Part shown: positions 18,381 through 27,692 of the stretch, piece after piece | Layout of the letters: each line of letters starts with the position of its first letter | Numbering within the stretch: the stretch's first letter is position 1 | Assembly (NCBI GenBank): GCA_024228575.1 | Contig: JAAETH010000798.1 | Coordinates: forward strand, 1 to 62,821 | Length of the DNA stretch: 62,821 nt | DNA from: Actinomycetes bacterium | GTDB lineage: Bacteria; Actinomycetota; Acidimicrobiia; Acidimicrobiales; Poriferisodalaceae | Reading direction: 5' to 3' | The notes under the pieces: model-generated | What the model saw: the letters and a program-made list of their open reading frames with translations, nothing else | Database searches by the model: none | Told to the model about the DNA's origin: nothing | Translations under genes and position numbers: made by a program

Positions 18381-21014
18381 CTAGTCGAGGCCGATGAGAT
18401 CCTTCTCCACCTCGCCCGCCGACAGGGGTCTGCTGAGCAAGAAACCCTGTGCGTAGTCGGCACCCAAGCGGCGAATGGCGTTCAGTTGGCTCTCATTTTC
18501 GGTTCCTTCGGCGACGGTGCGAATTCCGAGTGCCGCGGCGAGTTCGACCACGGCTGCGACAATCGCTTCATCGGCATCACTGCGATCGAGCGACTGGACA
18601 AAGGACCGATCGATCTTCAGTCGGTCGACATGGAACTGGCTCAGGTAGCTGAGCGAGCTGAAGCCCGTTCCGAAATCGTCGATGGCCACATTGACACCCA
18701 TGCGGTGCAGCTCCTCGAACGATTCGAGCGCGGCCTCGGAATCGCTGAGCAAGTCATGCTCGGTGACCTCGAGCCACAGCCGGTTCGCCTCAAAGGAAGT
18801 ACCTCGCAGAACCGAAGGCAGGATTTCCTGCAAGACGGCATCGTGGAACCAGCTCGGTGAACAATTCACCGCCAGGTGCCACTCCTTCGCCGCATCGCTG
18901 AGGTGCGACCAGTCGTCGAACTGCGAGCAGGCCCGTCGTAGGGTGAGCCGGTCGATCTCGTCGAGCAAGCCCGCTTCGCTTGCGACATCGAGGAAGGCGC
19001 TGGGTTCGAGCAGGCCCCGTTCGGGGTGCTCCCACCGCAAGAGTGCTTCGAAGCCGGCGATGTCGTTCGTTTCGAGATCGATGACGGGTTGGTAGCGGAT
19101 GGTGAACTCGTCACGCTCGATCGCCTTGCGGAGCGCACGCTCGAGATCGAGACGCTGGACCGCAGCCGCACGCATCGAAGCCTCAAATCTCTCCGTCTTG
19201 TTGCGCCCGGCCGCCTTTGCCCCGTACATCGCAGAATCGACATCGCGCAACAGGGCCTCTGGGGTATCGGTTGCGTCAAGGCTGGTGATGACACCGATAC
19301 TCGCCGTGATGTGAATGTTCTCGCCTTGAAGCACGATCGGACGTCGGATGATCTCGAGCACCCGATCAGCGAACCTGTCGGCTTGCTCGCGGTTGCTGAT
19401 GCACACGATGGCAAACTCGTCGCCTCCGAAACGGGCGACGAAATGAGGTGCGTCCACGACCTCTGACAACCGCCGAGCCACCGTGGCGATGACCTCGTCA
19501 CCAGCCGAGTGGCCAAGGCTGTCGTTGACTACCTTGAACCGGTCGATATCGATGAACAGCATCGAGACGGGCTCGCCGGTGTCCAGACTCCGGTCGAGGG
19601 TCAGCTGAAGGTGTTCGCGAAGGCGGGTTCGATTCGGCAACCCGGTGAGCGGATCGTTGAATGCGAGGTGCTCGAGCTCGAGCTCGGCCACACGTCGTGC
19701 AGTCGTGTCGAACGACTGAACCAGGAAACGTCGGTCGTGGTCGTCGAAACGGTCGAGGGAAGCAACCGACTCGGTGATCCATACGATCTGGCCATCGGAG
19801 CGCAGGTACCGAACCTCTGCCTGGCTGCTGATAGCGCCCCCACCCACGAGCTCTTCGAGACGGTGAACCTGATCGTCGAGATCGGCGGGGTGCACCAAAT
19901 CGATCAGCCTTCGGCCCTCGAGGGAATCGACGGTGCGACCGAGCTGCATGGCCATCGTCGGATTGGCCCTCACGATGGTCCCATCGGCGGCGAGTTCTGC
20001 GGCACCGATCGGTGCCCTGTCAAAGCCGGTCAGATACCTGCGGTTCGATCTACTGAGGTGGGCGGTGACAGCCGCCTGGTGTTCGGCGAGCCGCTGGCGT
20101 GCGATCAGGAGGCCGAGCACCGCGCAGGTGAGCACTATTCCGCCTGCGAGAAGTGCCCAGTGCTCCGAGGATTGAGGGATGTCGAGGAAGTCATCTCCAC
20201 TCGAGACGGCAAACGTCCATGCGGTTCCGAAGACATCTTGCTCGGAGGAGTACGTGAACGTCGACCCACCCTCGATGAGCTCGACCTGGCCCGTCGGATC
20301 GGGAAGCGAGTCGGGTACGTCGATGCCGCGACGGACCACGACGAACTCGCCGCCCGGTGGAGCAAGCGCACTCGCAACCCCATCGTGGGCTAGCGCGGGG
20401 CTGAGGAACACGGATCCGACGAAACCAAATGTGAGGTAGGTGCTGTGGCCACCAGGCACCTTCGAGAGAAGTAGGACGTTCTCCTCGCCTACGGCTCCAT
20501 AGATGGACATCACACAGACATCGGAACCATCGAGTGCGGAGACTGCATCGGCGACCCGCGAATCAGCGGCCAGGTTGGTGCCGAGAAGGCCTTCGTTCAC
20601 CTCGCCAGCTCCGGTCGATGCAGCGGTAACGATCAGATCGCCGCCAGACAGGTGGGTCAACGCAACCCAGGTCAGAGCGGGGACACGATCGGAAGCCCCC
20701 TGATTCTGCATGTAGTCGGCGAGCTGCTCGCTCGTGGCAGACTCGCCGCCAGCCGCCCACGACGATGCTCCCTTGAGAAGGAACAGGAGCTTCGACTGTT
20801 CCAGCGCGATCCGGGACTCGGTGTCTCTGACGACGTTGGTGAACAGCACCTCTGCAGACTCTGTGGCGCTGTCGCGCGCGCTGCCGACGGAGCGACTGAC
20901 GACAACAAATGCGGCGATCGTTGCAATCGCGATGGAGCCGGCGATCAGCCAGGGGATGGCGCGGGCCCACACAACAGCATGCGAACGTCTGTCTTCGGGA
21001 GGCGGGAAGCTCAT
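18381..21014 (-). CDS. Membrane-bound GGDEF-EAL (cyclic-di-GMP) signalling protein with PAS and extracytoplasmic sensor
   Basis: The 877-residue product has a transmembrane segment at about 15-40, an extracytoplasmic region of about 240 residues resembling a CHASE-type sensor, a second transmembrane segment near 285-310, a PAS domain, then GGDEF and EAL domains. The cyclase motif GGDEF is intact. The phosphodiesterase keeps EALLRW, LEVTEHD, DDFGTGFSSLSYL, KIDRSF and VAEGTE, so both activities are possible. The ATG at 21014 is the best start by signal topology; a GTG 6 codons upstream is an alternative. It stands alone, convergent with the CoA-transferase gene. Confidence 0.9.
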   Translation of the reverse strand: MSFPPPEDRRSHAVVWARAIPWLIAGSIAIATIAAFVVVSRSVGSARDSATESAEVLFTNVVRDTESRIALEQSKLLFLLKGASSWAAGGESATSEQLADYMQNQGASDRVPALTWVALTHLSGGDLIVTAASTGAGEVNEGLLGTNLAADSRVADAVSALDGSDVCVMSIYGAVGEENVLLLSKVPGGHSTYLTFGFVGSVFLSPALAHDGVASALAPPGGEFVVVRRGIDVPDSLPDPTGQVELIEGGSTFTYSSEQDVFGTAWTFAVSSGDDFLDIPQSSEHWALLAGGIVLTCAVLGLLIARQRLAEHQAAVTAHLSRSNRRYLTGFDRAPIGAAELAADGTIVRANPTMAMQLGRTVDSLEGRRLIDLVHPADLDDQVHRLEELVGGGAISSQAEVRYLRSDGQIVWITESVASLDRFDDHDRRFLVQSFDTTARRVAELELEHLAFNDPLTGLPNRTRLREHLQLTLDRSLDTGEPVSMLFIDIDRFKVVNDSLGHSAGDEVIATVARRLSEVVDAPHFVARFGGDEFAIVCISNREQADRFADRVLEIIRRPIVLQGENIHITASIGVITSLDATDTPEALLRDVDSAMYGAKAAGRNKTERFEASMRAAAVQRLDLERALRKAIERDEFTIRYQPVIDLETNDIAGFEALLRWEHPERGLLEPSAFLDVASEAGLLDEIDRLTLRRACSQFDDWSHLSDAAKEWHLAVNCSPSWFHDAVLQEILPSVLRGTSFEANRLWLEVTEHDLLSDSEAALESFEELHRMGVNVAIDDFGTGFSSLSYLSQFHVDRLKIDRSFVQSLDRSDADEAIVAAVVELAAALGIRTVAEGTENESQLNAIRRLGADYAQGFLLSRPLSAGEVEKDLIGLD

Positions 21015-21205
21015 CTCGGAAATCGGTTCCACCGTGGATGGACGCCTCACCCTAGGCGAGCCAGGTACTTCTGGCCATACGAGCGAGCCCACGGCCGCAT
21101 CGAACCACACTCGCCGATCCACCACATGCCCGACAGCGACGACTGAAGCGATGGACACATGGTAGAAGCGGTCTGAGGCGGCCCAGCTGTGAGAACATCG
21201 CCCCC

Positions 21206-22237
21206 ATGGCTCCTGAACTGCTTGCAGACCTAGAAGACGCGTGCGGACCAGATCCAGGTCTGGTTTGTGATGCCTTTCACGGTTGGACCGGGTCCGACAA
21301 CCTGGCACGTCTCGCCGAATGGACGATCGAGAAACCCGCGACAGTCCTCATCGTGATCCTCATCGCCTGGCTCTTGACCCGGCTCGTTCGACGCTCGATC
21401 GATCGCTTCATCAACCGTCTGATAGCGGAACGGACGGAGCTGGGCAACGGGGGCGCTACCAGGGCCACAGAAGCACGGTACGGGCCTACCGAGCTACTCG
21501 CCGAAAAAGCCAGGCGCAGGCTCGAGTCCATGGCGGTAGCGAGGGAGCGTTCGGCTCAGCGCGCGACGACCCTCGGAGCCGTCCTGAAGAGCGTCAGCTC
21601 GTCGATCATCTGGATCCTCGCGTTCCTCATCTCGCTCGGCGAGTTCGGCATCAGCCTCGGCCCCCTTGTCGCAGGCGCCGGCATTGCAGGGATCGCCATC
21701 GGGTTCGGAGCCCAATCGCTCGTGCGCGACTTCCTGGCGGGCATCTTCATCGTCATCGAGGACCAATATGGTGTCGGCGACGTCGTCGATGTCGGACCGG
21801 CCACGGGAACGATCGAGGCTGTCACCTTGCGCACAACACGGCTGCGGGACGTCGGCGGGGTGCTCTGGGTCGTACCGAATGGCGAGATCACCCGGGTCGG
21901 CAACATGTCTCAGGTCTGGGCTCGCACCATTCTTGATATCGGCGTGTCGTACGACACCGACCTCGGCCGGGCCTCGGCGATCATGAAGGAGGTCGCCGAC
22001 GAACTCTGGGCCGAACAGATAGAGGCCGCTACGGTGCTGGAGGAGCCCGAGGTCTGGGGAGTCCAGGATCTCGGCGACTCGGCGGTGAGCATCCGCCTGG
22101 CCGTCAAGACCGACCCGAGCGAGCAGTGGGCCGTGGGCCGTCTGCTCAGGCGTCGGATCAAGGACCGATTCGATTCCGAAGACATCGAGATCCCGTTCCC
22201 GCAGACAACGGTTCATCTCGATCAGACTTCCTCCTGA
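21206..22237 (+). CDS. mscS: Small-conductance mechanosensitive ion channel
   Basis: The 343-residue membrane protein has three transmembrane helices (about 45-65, 125-150 and 155-175). The pore helix GPLVAGAGIAGIAIGFGAQSL is the hallmark of MscS and is followed by the beta domain (FIVIEDQYGVGDVVDVG) and the cytoplasmic C-terminal domain. It would release solutes during hypo-osmotic shock. It lies convergent with a small membrane protein gene of the PspC module, overlapping it by 16 bases. Confidence 0.93.
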   Translation: MAPELLADLEDACGPDPGLVCDAFHGWTGSDNLARLAEWTIEKPATVLIVILIAWLLTRLVRRSIDRFINRLIAERTELGNGGATRATEARYGPTELLAEKARRRLESMAVARERSAQRATTLGAVLKSVSSSIIWILAFLISLGEFGISLGPLVAGAGIAGIAIGFGAQSLVRDFLAGIFIVIEDQYGVGDVVDVGPATGTIEAVTLRTTRLRDVGGVLWVVPNGEITRVGNMSQVWARTILDIGVSYDTDLGRASAIMKEVADELWAEQIEAATVLEEPEVWGVQDLGDSAVSIRLAVKTDPSEQWAVGRLLRRRIKDRFDSEDIEIPFPQTTVHLDQTSS

Positions 22238-22437
22238 TCGTCGCGGGACCTGACACGGTCATAGACCGCAAACAGGCCCGCCACTCCGACCACAACAAAT
22301 GCCGCGGCCCACAGCCAGGCTTCGGTCTGCTCGAGTGATGTGTCGGTCAACATCGCAACGCCCAGCGCCACAAATCCGAGCCCGAACACAAGGGGCACGA
22401 AGGACAACCGATGGGATGGAAGCAGTTCACGGGACAC
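22222..22437 (-). CDS. Small two-helix membrane protein of the PspC module
   Basis: This 71-residue protein has two hydrophobic helices (about residues 14-31 and 41-59) and charged ends (MSRELLPSHR and DRVRSRDDQEEV). Its GTG start has a strong GGAGG ribosome-binding site 6 bases upstream and overlaps the end of the PspC-toastrack gene, so it is probably co-expressed with it. I do not recognise the family. It may be an auxiliary membrane component of the envelope-stress module. Confidence 0.7.
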   Translation of the reverse strand: MSRELLPSHRLSFVPLVFGLGFVALGVAMLTDTSLEQTEAWLWAAAFVVVGVAGLFAVYDRVRSRDDQEEV

Positions 22438-23686
22438 GGATGACCTCCAGGTTTCCGATACCGGACGAGATGTTCAGATCCAACGAGCCGGTGCTCGAGG
22501 GATCGTTGCCGACGAGGGTCAGGTCTATCGAGTTGTCGAGTCCCGCACGATTGATGTCGGATCCACGGTCCGTGCGATCTGTGTAGTCGACGTTTCCGAT
22601 CTCGTTGTCGACATCGAGCTCGATGTCGATTCCGGCCGGAACGAACACCTTGAGTTCGCCGATGCCGAGATGGACCTCAACCGACCGCGACTGGCCCACC
22701 ATGTCGATGTCGGACAGGTCGACCCTGAGCTCGCCGGCCCCGAGGCGATACTCGGTTTCGAGCTCCTCGACAGTGGTGATCGAGTAGCGAACCTCTCCGG
22801 TTCCATCGTCGAGGATCGGGTCGACCCACCTCGCAGCGATGGTCAGAACCACCACTGTGAGCCCGATGAAGATGAGCCCGGTGGCCCTTCCTCTGACCGT
22901 CGACACGAGTAGGCCGGCACCGATGAGCAACAACCAGGTCGCCCCGACCATCACGAGCGAGGCATCGAAGGCCCCTGCCCTGTCCAGCACAAGTATCACG
23001 CCACCGGCCAGGATCATCAGGCTCAGGACAACCGGGGTGATGACACTCGGGGTACGTGGCGTCCTCGGCTTCTGGGGTCTTCCGGGCACCGAAGCGAAGG
23101 TCGGAGGTGGTGGCACAGTGCCTGAGTAGTTGTCGACCGGTGCGGGTGTGACGGCTACGACGTCGGTGTCGATCGGAGGTGATGACGAGGGTGGGTGCAC
23201 CGGCACGGTGCCCGATTTGTCGTCACCCGGCTCGGCCACCCCCTCGTGGTTCGAAGTCGCGCCCTTTGGCTCCCTATTGCGACCGACTATCAGCGCTATC
23301 CCGCCACCTACCAGAACCAGGGGTAGCAGCAGGCCACCACGCAGTTCGACCCATCCGTCGGAGATCACCACCAGCAGCAGCCCAACGATGACGATCGCAG
23401 CGATCTTGCCCTTGTCGGTCCCGTTCCTGACGACTTCCGTCACCGAATCGAGAGCCGTGTTGTTGTCTGCATCGGGCATCACCAACCACATCACGCCGTA
23501 GGCGACGATGCCGGCGCCGAATCCGATCAGGGCCAACACGACGAACGCGATACGTACGATCGTGGGGTCGAGGTTGAAGTACTCGGCGATACCGCCGCAG
23601 ACCCCTGCGATCCTCTCGTCGTTGCTTCGCTGAAGCCGGCGGTTGCCGGTGCCCGGGTTTGTCATGTCCATATCGTGGTCGATCAT
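22427..23686 (-). CDS. PspC-domain membrane protein with C-terminal toastrack (LiaF/DUF2154-like) domain
   Basis: The product (about 419 residues) starts with a PspC domain (RLQRSNDERIAGVCGGIAEY, then a long transmembrane helix), has further helices near 90-130, a Pro/Thr-rich linker, a second helix cluster, and ends in a beta-rich segment (LGAGELRVDLSDID, VHLGIGELKVFVP) typical of the toastrack domain of LiaF-like proteins. Such proteins sense envelope damage and hold a kinase in check. The start is uncertain (ATG at 23686, or 23668/23662). It is divergent from the PspC histidine kinase gene. Confidence 0.85.
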   Translation of the reverse strand: MIDHDMDMTNPGTGNRRLQRSNDERIAGVCGGIAEYFNLDPTIVRIAFVVLALIGFGAGIVAYGVMWLVMPDADNNTALDSVTEVVRNGTDKGKIAAIVIVGLLLVVISDGWVELRGGLLLPLVLVGGGIALIVGRNREPKGATSNHEGVAEPGDDKSGTVPVHPPSSSPPIDTDVVAVTPAPVDNYSGTVPPPPTFASVPGRPQKPRTPRTPSVITPVVLSLMILAGGVILVLDRAGAFDASLVMVGATWLLLIGAGLLVSTVRGRATGLIFIGLTVVVLTIAARWVDPILDDGTGEVRYSITTVEELETEYRLGAGELRVDLSDIDMVGQSRSVEVHLGIGELKVFVPAGIDIELDVDNEIGNVDYTDRTDRGSDINRAGLDNSIDLTLVGNDPSSTGSLDLNISSGIGNLEVIRVP

Positions 23687-23731
23687 GGGTTCATCATCTG
23701 AAATGAGAGCACCGGTGCCAATCGGGGACGT

Positions 23732-23791
23732 CCCTGAGTGACCCCTGATACCGACGCCGGAGCTCAGGGTTCGTTGAGGGTCGATCCCTGA
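23732..23791. promoter_or_regulatory. Four helically phased CCCTGA boxes between the divergent PspC genes
   Basis: CCCTGA occurs at 23732-23737, 23743-23748 and 23786-23791, and its complement TCAGGG at 23764-23769. The distances between box starts are 11, 21 and 22 bases, close to one, two and two helical turns. The boxes lie between the two divergent starts (23686 and 23840). They fit an operator for the LuxR-type regulator encoded in the same module, but binding is not shown. Confidence 0.5.
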
Positions 23792-23839
23792 TGTGCACGG
23801 CACTCGACTACGCGATCATTCAGAGGTGGAGCTGATCAG

Positions 23840-25084
23840 ATGACAGACACGAACAGACTGCGGCTATTGGTACCGGCATTGGCGCGCCGCTCCGACGATC
23901 GCGTCCTGACCGGTACCTCGGCCGGGCTCGCCGACCTCTGTGGCGTCGACGCCCTGGTCATCAGAGTGGCATTCGTGACGTTGGGGATTGCCGGCGGCTT
24001 CGGGATCGCCCTCTACCTGGCCGCCTATCTCTATTCGCTCGCCACAGATCCGGTCACGGGGACCCAGCAGGACGTAGAACCCGACAGGGCAGGCGAACGC
24101 CTCTTCGGGGTTGGTCTGGTCTCGTTCGGGCTCATGTTCGCGGCCCGTGCCTTCTGGCCCTTGTTCGTCGATTCGGTCGCTTGGCCCCTTGCCGTTCTGG
24201 CGGTTGGGTTCGTCATCGCCGTCGAGCAGGGGCAACTCCAGCTCAAGGACCTCGGCTTGTCCCCCGATTCTGGGAGACCTTCAGCCCGGTTGATGGCAGC
24301 ACGAGTACTCATCGGGTTGGGCTTGACGGTCGGCGGATTTGTCGCCCTGCTGGCCTTCAATTTCGATATCGGCGAGATCAACGAGCTCGTTCTCGCAGCC
24401 CTGGCCATCATCGCCGGAATTGCCCTCGTGCTGGGTCCATGGATCGGCTCGGTGACCGGAGATCTCGTCCAGGAGAAGCGCCGACGCATCAGGTCAGAAG
24501 AGCGGGCGGAACTGGCCGCCCAATTGCACGATTCGGTATTGCAGACCCTCTCTCTCATCCAGAGGAGCGACGACGACCCTGCCAGGATGGTCCAGCTGGC
24601 CAGACGCCAGGAACGCGAGCTGCGCTCATGGCTTCACGGCGACGGGCGCCTCGGCCACAGCGAGCGCCTGCGGGAAGGACTCGAGACGGCCGCCGCCGAG
24701 GTCGAGGACGATCACGGCACACCCATCGACGTTGTCGTGGTCGGCGATGCCACAGCCGACGAACGCGTCAGATCACTGCTGCTGGCAGCTCGCGAGGCGA
24801 TGCTGAATGCGGCTCGCCACAGCAAGGCGGCACGAATCGACGTGTTCGCCGAAGTCGCAGCGGGATCGGTCGAGATCTATGTTCGTGACACGGGCGTCGG
24901 ATTTGATCCCGACGCCATCGAAACCGACAGGCGCGGCGTGACCGAATCGATCATGGGACGTATGAAACGTCTGGGAGGATCGGCGGTCATCCAGTCGAAT
25001 CCCGGAGAGGGGACCGAGGTGGAACTCGAAATGCCACTCTCGTCACAAGAATCGACGCGCGTCGAGGAAGGCGGAACCCGATGA
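23840..25084 (+). CDS. PspC-domain sensor histidine kinase (LiaS-like)
   Basis: The 414-residue product fuses an N-terminal PspC domain (DDRVLTGTSAGLADLCGVD with a following helix) to several membrane helices and a HisKA_3 kinase. The phospho-acceptor is His230 in AQLHDSVLQTLS; the N box is AREAMLNAARH and a G box is VRDTGVGFDP. It ends in the start codon of the response regulator gene. It is probably the membrane sensor of an envelope-stress pathway, controlled by the divergent PspC-toastrack protein in the manner of LiaF and LiaS. Confidence 0.9.
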   Translation: MTDTNRLRLLVPALARRSDDRVLTGTSAGLADLCGVDALVIRVAFVTLGIAGGFGIALYLAAYLYSLATDPVTGTQQDVEPDRAGERLFGVGLVSFGLMFAARAFWPLFVDSVAWPLAVLAVGFVIAVEQGQLQLKDLGLSPDSGRPSARLMAARVLIGLGLTVGGFVALLAFNFDIGEINELVLAALAIIAGIALVLGPWIGSVTGDLVQEKRRRIRSEERAELAAQLHDSVLQTLSLIQRSDDDPARMVQLARRQERELRSWLHGDGRLGHSERLREGLETAAAEVEDDHGTPIDVVVVGDATADERVRSLLLAAREAMLNAARHSKAARIDVFAEVAAGSVEIYVRDTGVGFDPDAIETDRRGVTESIMGRMKRLGGSAVIQSNPGEGTEVELEMPLSSQESTRVEEGGTR

Positions 25085-25719
25085 GCAGGCCACGAGTTGT
25101 CGTCGTCGATGATCACGAGCTCGTCCGTTCTGGCGTCAAGACAACGATCTCGTCAGCATGTGAGGTCGTCGGCGAGGCCGCCGATGTCGAAACCGCGATC
25201 GATGTGATCTGTGAGCAACATCCAGACGTAGTACTGCTCGATGTCCACCTTCCTGGCGGCGACGGTCCCGCAGTCATCGAAGGTGTGAACGGTCGGATGG
25301 TCGAGACGAAGTTTCTGGCCTTGTCCGTTTCCGACGCCGCTGACGATGTCATCGCAGTCATCAGGGCCGGGGCCAGGGGGTATGTCACCAAGAGCATCGC
25401 CTCCGACGACCTGATCGCCGCTGTCCAGCGTGTGGCGGGCGGTGATGCTGTCTTCTCGCCGCGGCTGGCCGGATTTGTGCTCGATGCCTTCGCCAACAAC
25501 CTGCCGGCTCCCGACGACCCTGACCTCGATCAGCTCACCAACCGCGAACGTGAGGTTCTCCGCCTGCTGGCGAGAGGTTACGCCTACAAAGAAATCGCCC
25601 GACGGCTCTCGATCTCGGTCAAGACGGTCGAGACTCACGCGTCGGCGGTTCTTCGCAAGCTTCAGCTGTCGAACCGCCACGAACTGAGCGAATGGGCCCA
25701 CCGCCGCAACATCGTCTGA
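25081..25719 (+). CDS. LuxR/NarL-type response regulator
   Basis: The 212-residue product has a receiver domain (acidic pocket Asp10/Asp11, phosphorylation site Asp54 in VLLDVHLPG, switch Ser/Thr and Lys104 in GYVTKS) and a C-terminal LuxR helix-turn-helix (LTNREREVLRLLARGYAYKEIARRLSIS shortened here to its recognisable core). Its ATG overlaps the kinase TGA, so the two form a classic two-component pair. The CCCTGA boxes upstream of the module are a plausible target. Confidence 0.93.
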   Translation: MSRPRVVVVDDHELVRSGVKTTISSACEVVGEAADVETAIDVICEQHPDVVLLDVHLPGGDGPAVIEGVNGRMVETKFLALSVSDAADDVIAVIRAGARGYVTKSIASDDLIAAVQRVAGGDAVFSPRLAGFVLDAFANNLPAPDDPDLDQLTNREREVLRLLARGYAYKEIARRLSISVKTVETHASAVLRKLQLSNRHELSEWAHRRNIV

Positions 25720-25813
25720 GGAGCCGCGTTGCGGGGAGGAGCAAGCGACGACCGGATCGGGGCGGGGCGGTACCCGGATGCCTTTCACATGCACCCCAGG
25801 CACCGGCGAGAAG

Positions 25814-26248
25814 CTACTCGAGCCCCGGAGCTACAGAACCAACCGGGATCTGGTCGCCGAGGGTGGTGAGGCGATCCATGAAACCGGCCGGCGGGCGCAT
25901 CGGCTTGCCTGTGTCGTCGCAGACCGCGATGTGGACATCGGCCACGATCAGCTCCTCGTCACCGCGCATGACCCTCTGGCGCCATTGTGACGATGCTCGC
26001 CTGACCGATGCGACCTCGGTCTCGATCGTGACCACGTCGCCCGCGACGGCCGGCTTCTTGAACCTGACCTCGATCGATGTGATGACGACCTGGATGCCGT
26101 CGCGTTGAAGGAGGTCGAGGCCCATACCCACATCCTCGAGGGCTTCGACGCGGCCCGCCTCGAGCCACGACACATACACCGCGTGGTTGACGTGCCTGTA
26201 GGGGTCGATCTCGGAAAAGCGGACTCTGAAGCTCGTCGTGTGGGCCAC
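25814..26248 (-). CDS. Acyl-CoA thioesterase, hotdog fold (4HBT)
   Basis: This 144-residue protein has the 4-hydroxybenzoyl-CoA thioesterase signature FSEIDPYRHVNHAVYVSWLE, with the catalytic Asp in EIDPYRHVNH. It should hydrolyse an acyl-CoA thioester in the cytoplasm. Start is GTG. It lies 19 bases after the MFS gene on the same strand and could share its transcript. Confidence 0.9.
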   Translation of the reverse strand: MAHTTSFRVRFSEIDPYRHVNHAVYVSWLEAGRVEALEDVGMGLDLLQRDGIQVVITSIEVRFKKPAVAGDVVTIETEVASVRRASSQWRQRVMRGDEELIVADVHIAVCDDTGKPMRPPAGFMDRLTTLGDQIPVGSVAPGLE

Positions 26249-26267
26249 GGCGAAACAGTAGCGGTGA

Positions 26268-27542
26268 TCAACGAGCGGCGTGGGTGCGCTGCAGGTCGAT
26301 GGGGGGCTTGGCCAGCAGGGCGAGTGGCACCGTGATCATGGCCACTCCCATGGCCAGCCACCAGCCCGCGGAATAGTCACCGTCGCCGAGATCGACCATA
26401 CGTCCGAGTACAAACGCTCCCAAGGCACCACCCGTCGTGGACACGAGACGACCGAGTCCCATGATGCGACCGAGGGTGTTGATTCCGAAGTAGTCGGCAT
26501 AGATCGCCGGCCTCAGCGGTATGGACCCTCCGAACCCCGGAGACACCACCACCACTGCCACGATCGCATGCCACGGTGACGAGGCCACGGCCATGATCGC
26601 GAACCCGACGATGAACGGAACCATGGTCAGGGCAAACACCACTCGCAACTGGAATCGGTCACCGAGTATCCCGACGACAAGACGGCCTGGTGCAGACGTG
26701 ATCGAGAAGATGAGCAGGACGGCACCCGCCAGCCCCTTTCCGGCTCCGAGATCGCTCTCGACGAAAGCGGCCACGTGTACGACGAACCCCACACGCACAA
26801 AATCGGTGAACAGGGTGGCGATATTGATGGCCAGAAAGGCTCTTGATCTGAGTGCCGGCCCGAAGGGGATCTCGTGATCGCTGGCCCTCGTGGCCCGGTC
26901 CCCCGCACCATCGAGCGGTTGATGATGCACGTCAGGGCGACGTCTCACCTTGTGGCCGACGACGGCTGCGACAACCACAAGAATCGCAGCCATCACGCGA
27001 AGGGTGGGCCTCCATCCGAATTCGTCGATCGCCAGAGCGATGATGAAGGCGAACGTGCCACCGAGGGCTCCGCCCATGGTCATCACCGACATGGCGAAGG
27101 CTCGTCGCTTGCGGAACCACGTCGCCGTGACGTATTGACCCACCTGGCCGCCAGACGCCGTGTTGCCGAGGGCTATCAACAACATCGCTGCATAGAAGTG
27201 CCATAGGCGCGAGATGTAGGACAGGCTCAAACATCCGACAGCCGATGTGACCAGACCGATTCTGAGCAGGTGCCTGGGCGGATATCGATCGAGAGCCCAG
27301 CCCACCAGCGGCGCAGCGATTCCGCCCACCTCGCTGCGCAACGAGAACCCGACCGACGTAGCCGCAGCCGACCAGGCGAACTCCTCCTGGAACTCGGTGA
27401 AGAAAGTGCCCAGACCATAGAAGAAGAAGCCGGCGATCAGCGACACAACACAGGCGGCGGCAGCCACGACCAGCCAGCCTTCATAGATACGTCCGTCGTC
27501 ACTGCGCACGATTGCGGCGAGGCGCACTCGCGGTGAGATCAC
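26268..27542 (-). CDS. MFS transporter
   Basis: A major facilitator of about 424 residues with 12 predicted helices; the first lies in GWLVVAAAACVVSLIAGFFF. The segment following helix 2 (PLVGWALDRYPPRHLLRIGL) matches the MFS loop motif, and a central cytoplasmic loop is rich in Arg and His. The start is uncertain: GTG at 27542 fits best, but no strong ribosome-binding site is visible. Similar proteins include oxalate/formate-antiporter-like MFS members; substrate unknown. Confidence 0.85.
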   Translation of the reverse strand: MISPRVRLAAIVRSDDGRIYEGWLVVAAAACVVSLIAGFFFYGLGTFFTEFQEEFAWSAAATSVGFSLRSEVGGIAAPLVGWALDRYPPRHLLRIGLVTSAVGCLSLSYISRLWHFYAAMLLIALGNTASGGQVGQYVTATWFRKRRAFAMSVMTMGGALGGTFAFIIALAIDEFGWRPTLRVMAAILVVVAAVVGHKVRRRPDVHHQPLDGAGDRATRASDHEIPFGPALRSRAFLAINIATLFTDFVRVGFVVHVAAFVESDLGAGKGLAGAVLLIFSITSAPGRLVVGILGDRFQLRVVFALTMVPFIVGFAIMAVASSPWHAIVAVVVVSPGFGGSIPLRPAIYADYFGINTLGRIMGLGRLVSTTGGALGAFVLGRMVDLGDGDYSAGWWLAMGVAMITVPLALLAKPPIDLQRTHAAR

Positions 27543-27692
27543 CCGTCGAGTGTGGCCAACACCGCCCGAAGAAGCGAATCGGTGACTACGCCCAACAGCT
27601 CGGCCGCCCGCCGCTCTGATCATCTTGTCGTGACATCACAACACCGGGTCGAGATTCGAGCGGTCGAGACGCCCCACACCAGGGCACGAAGC

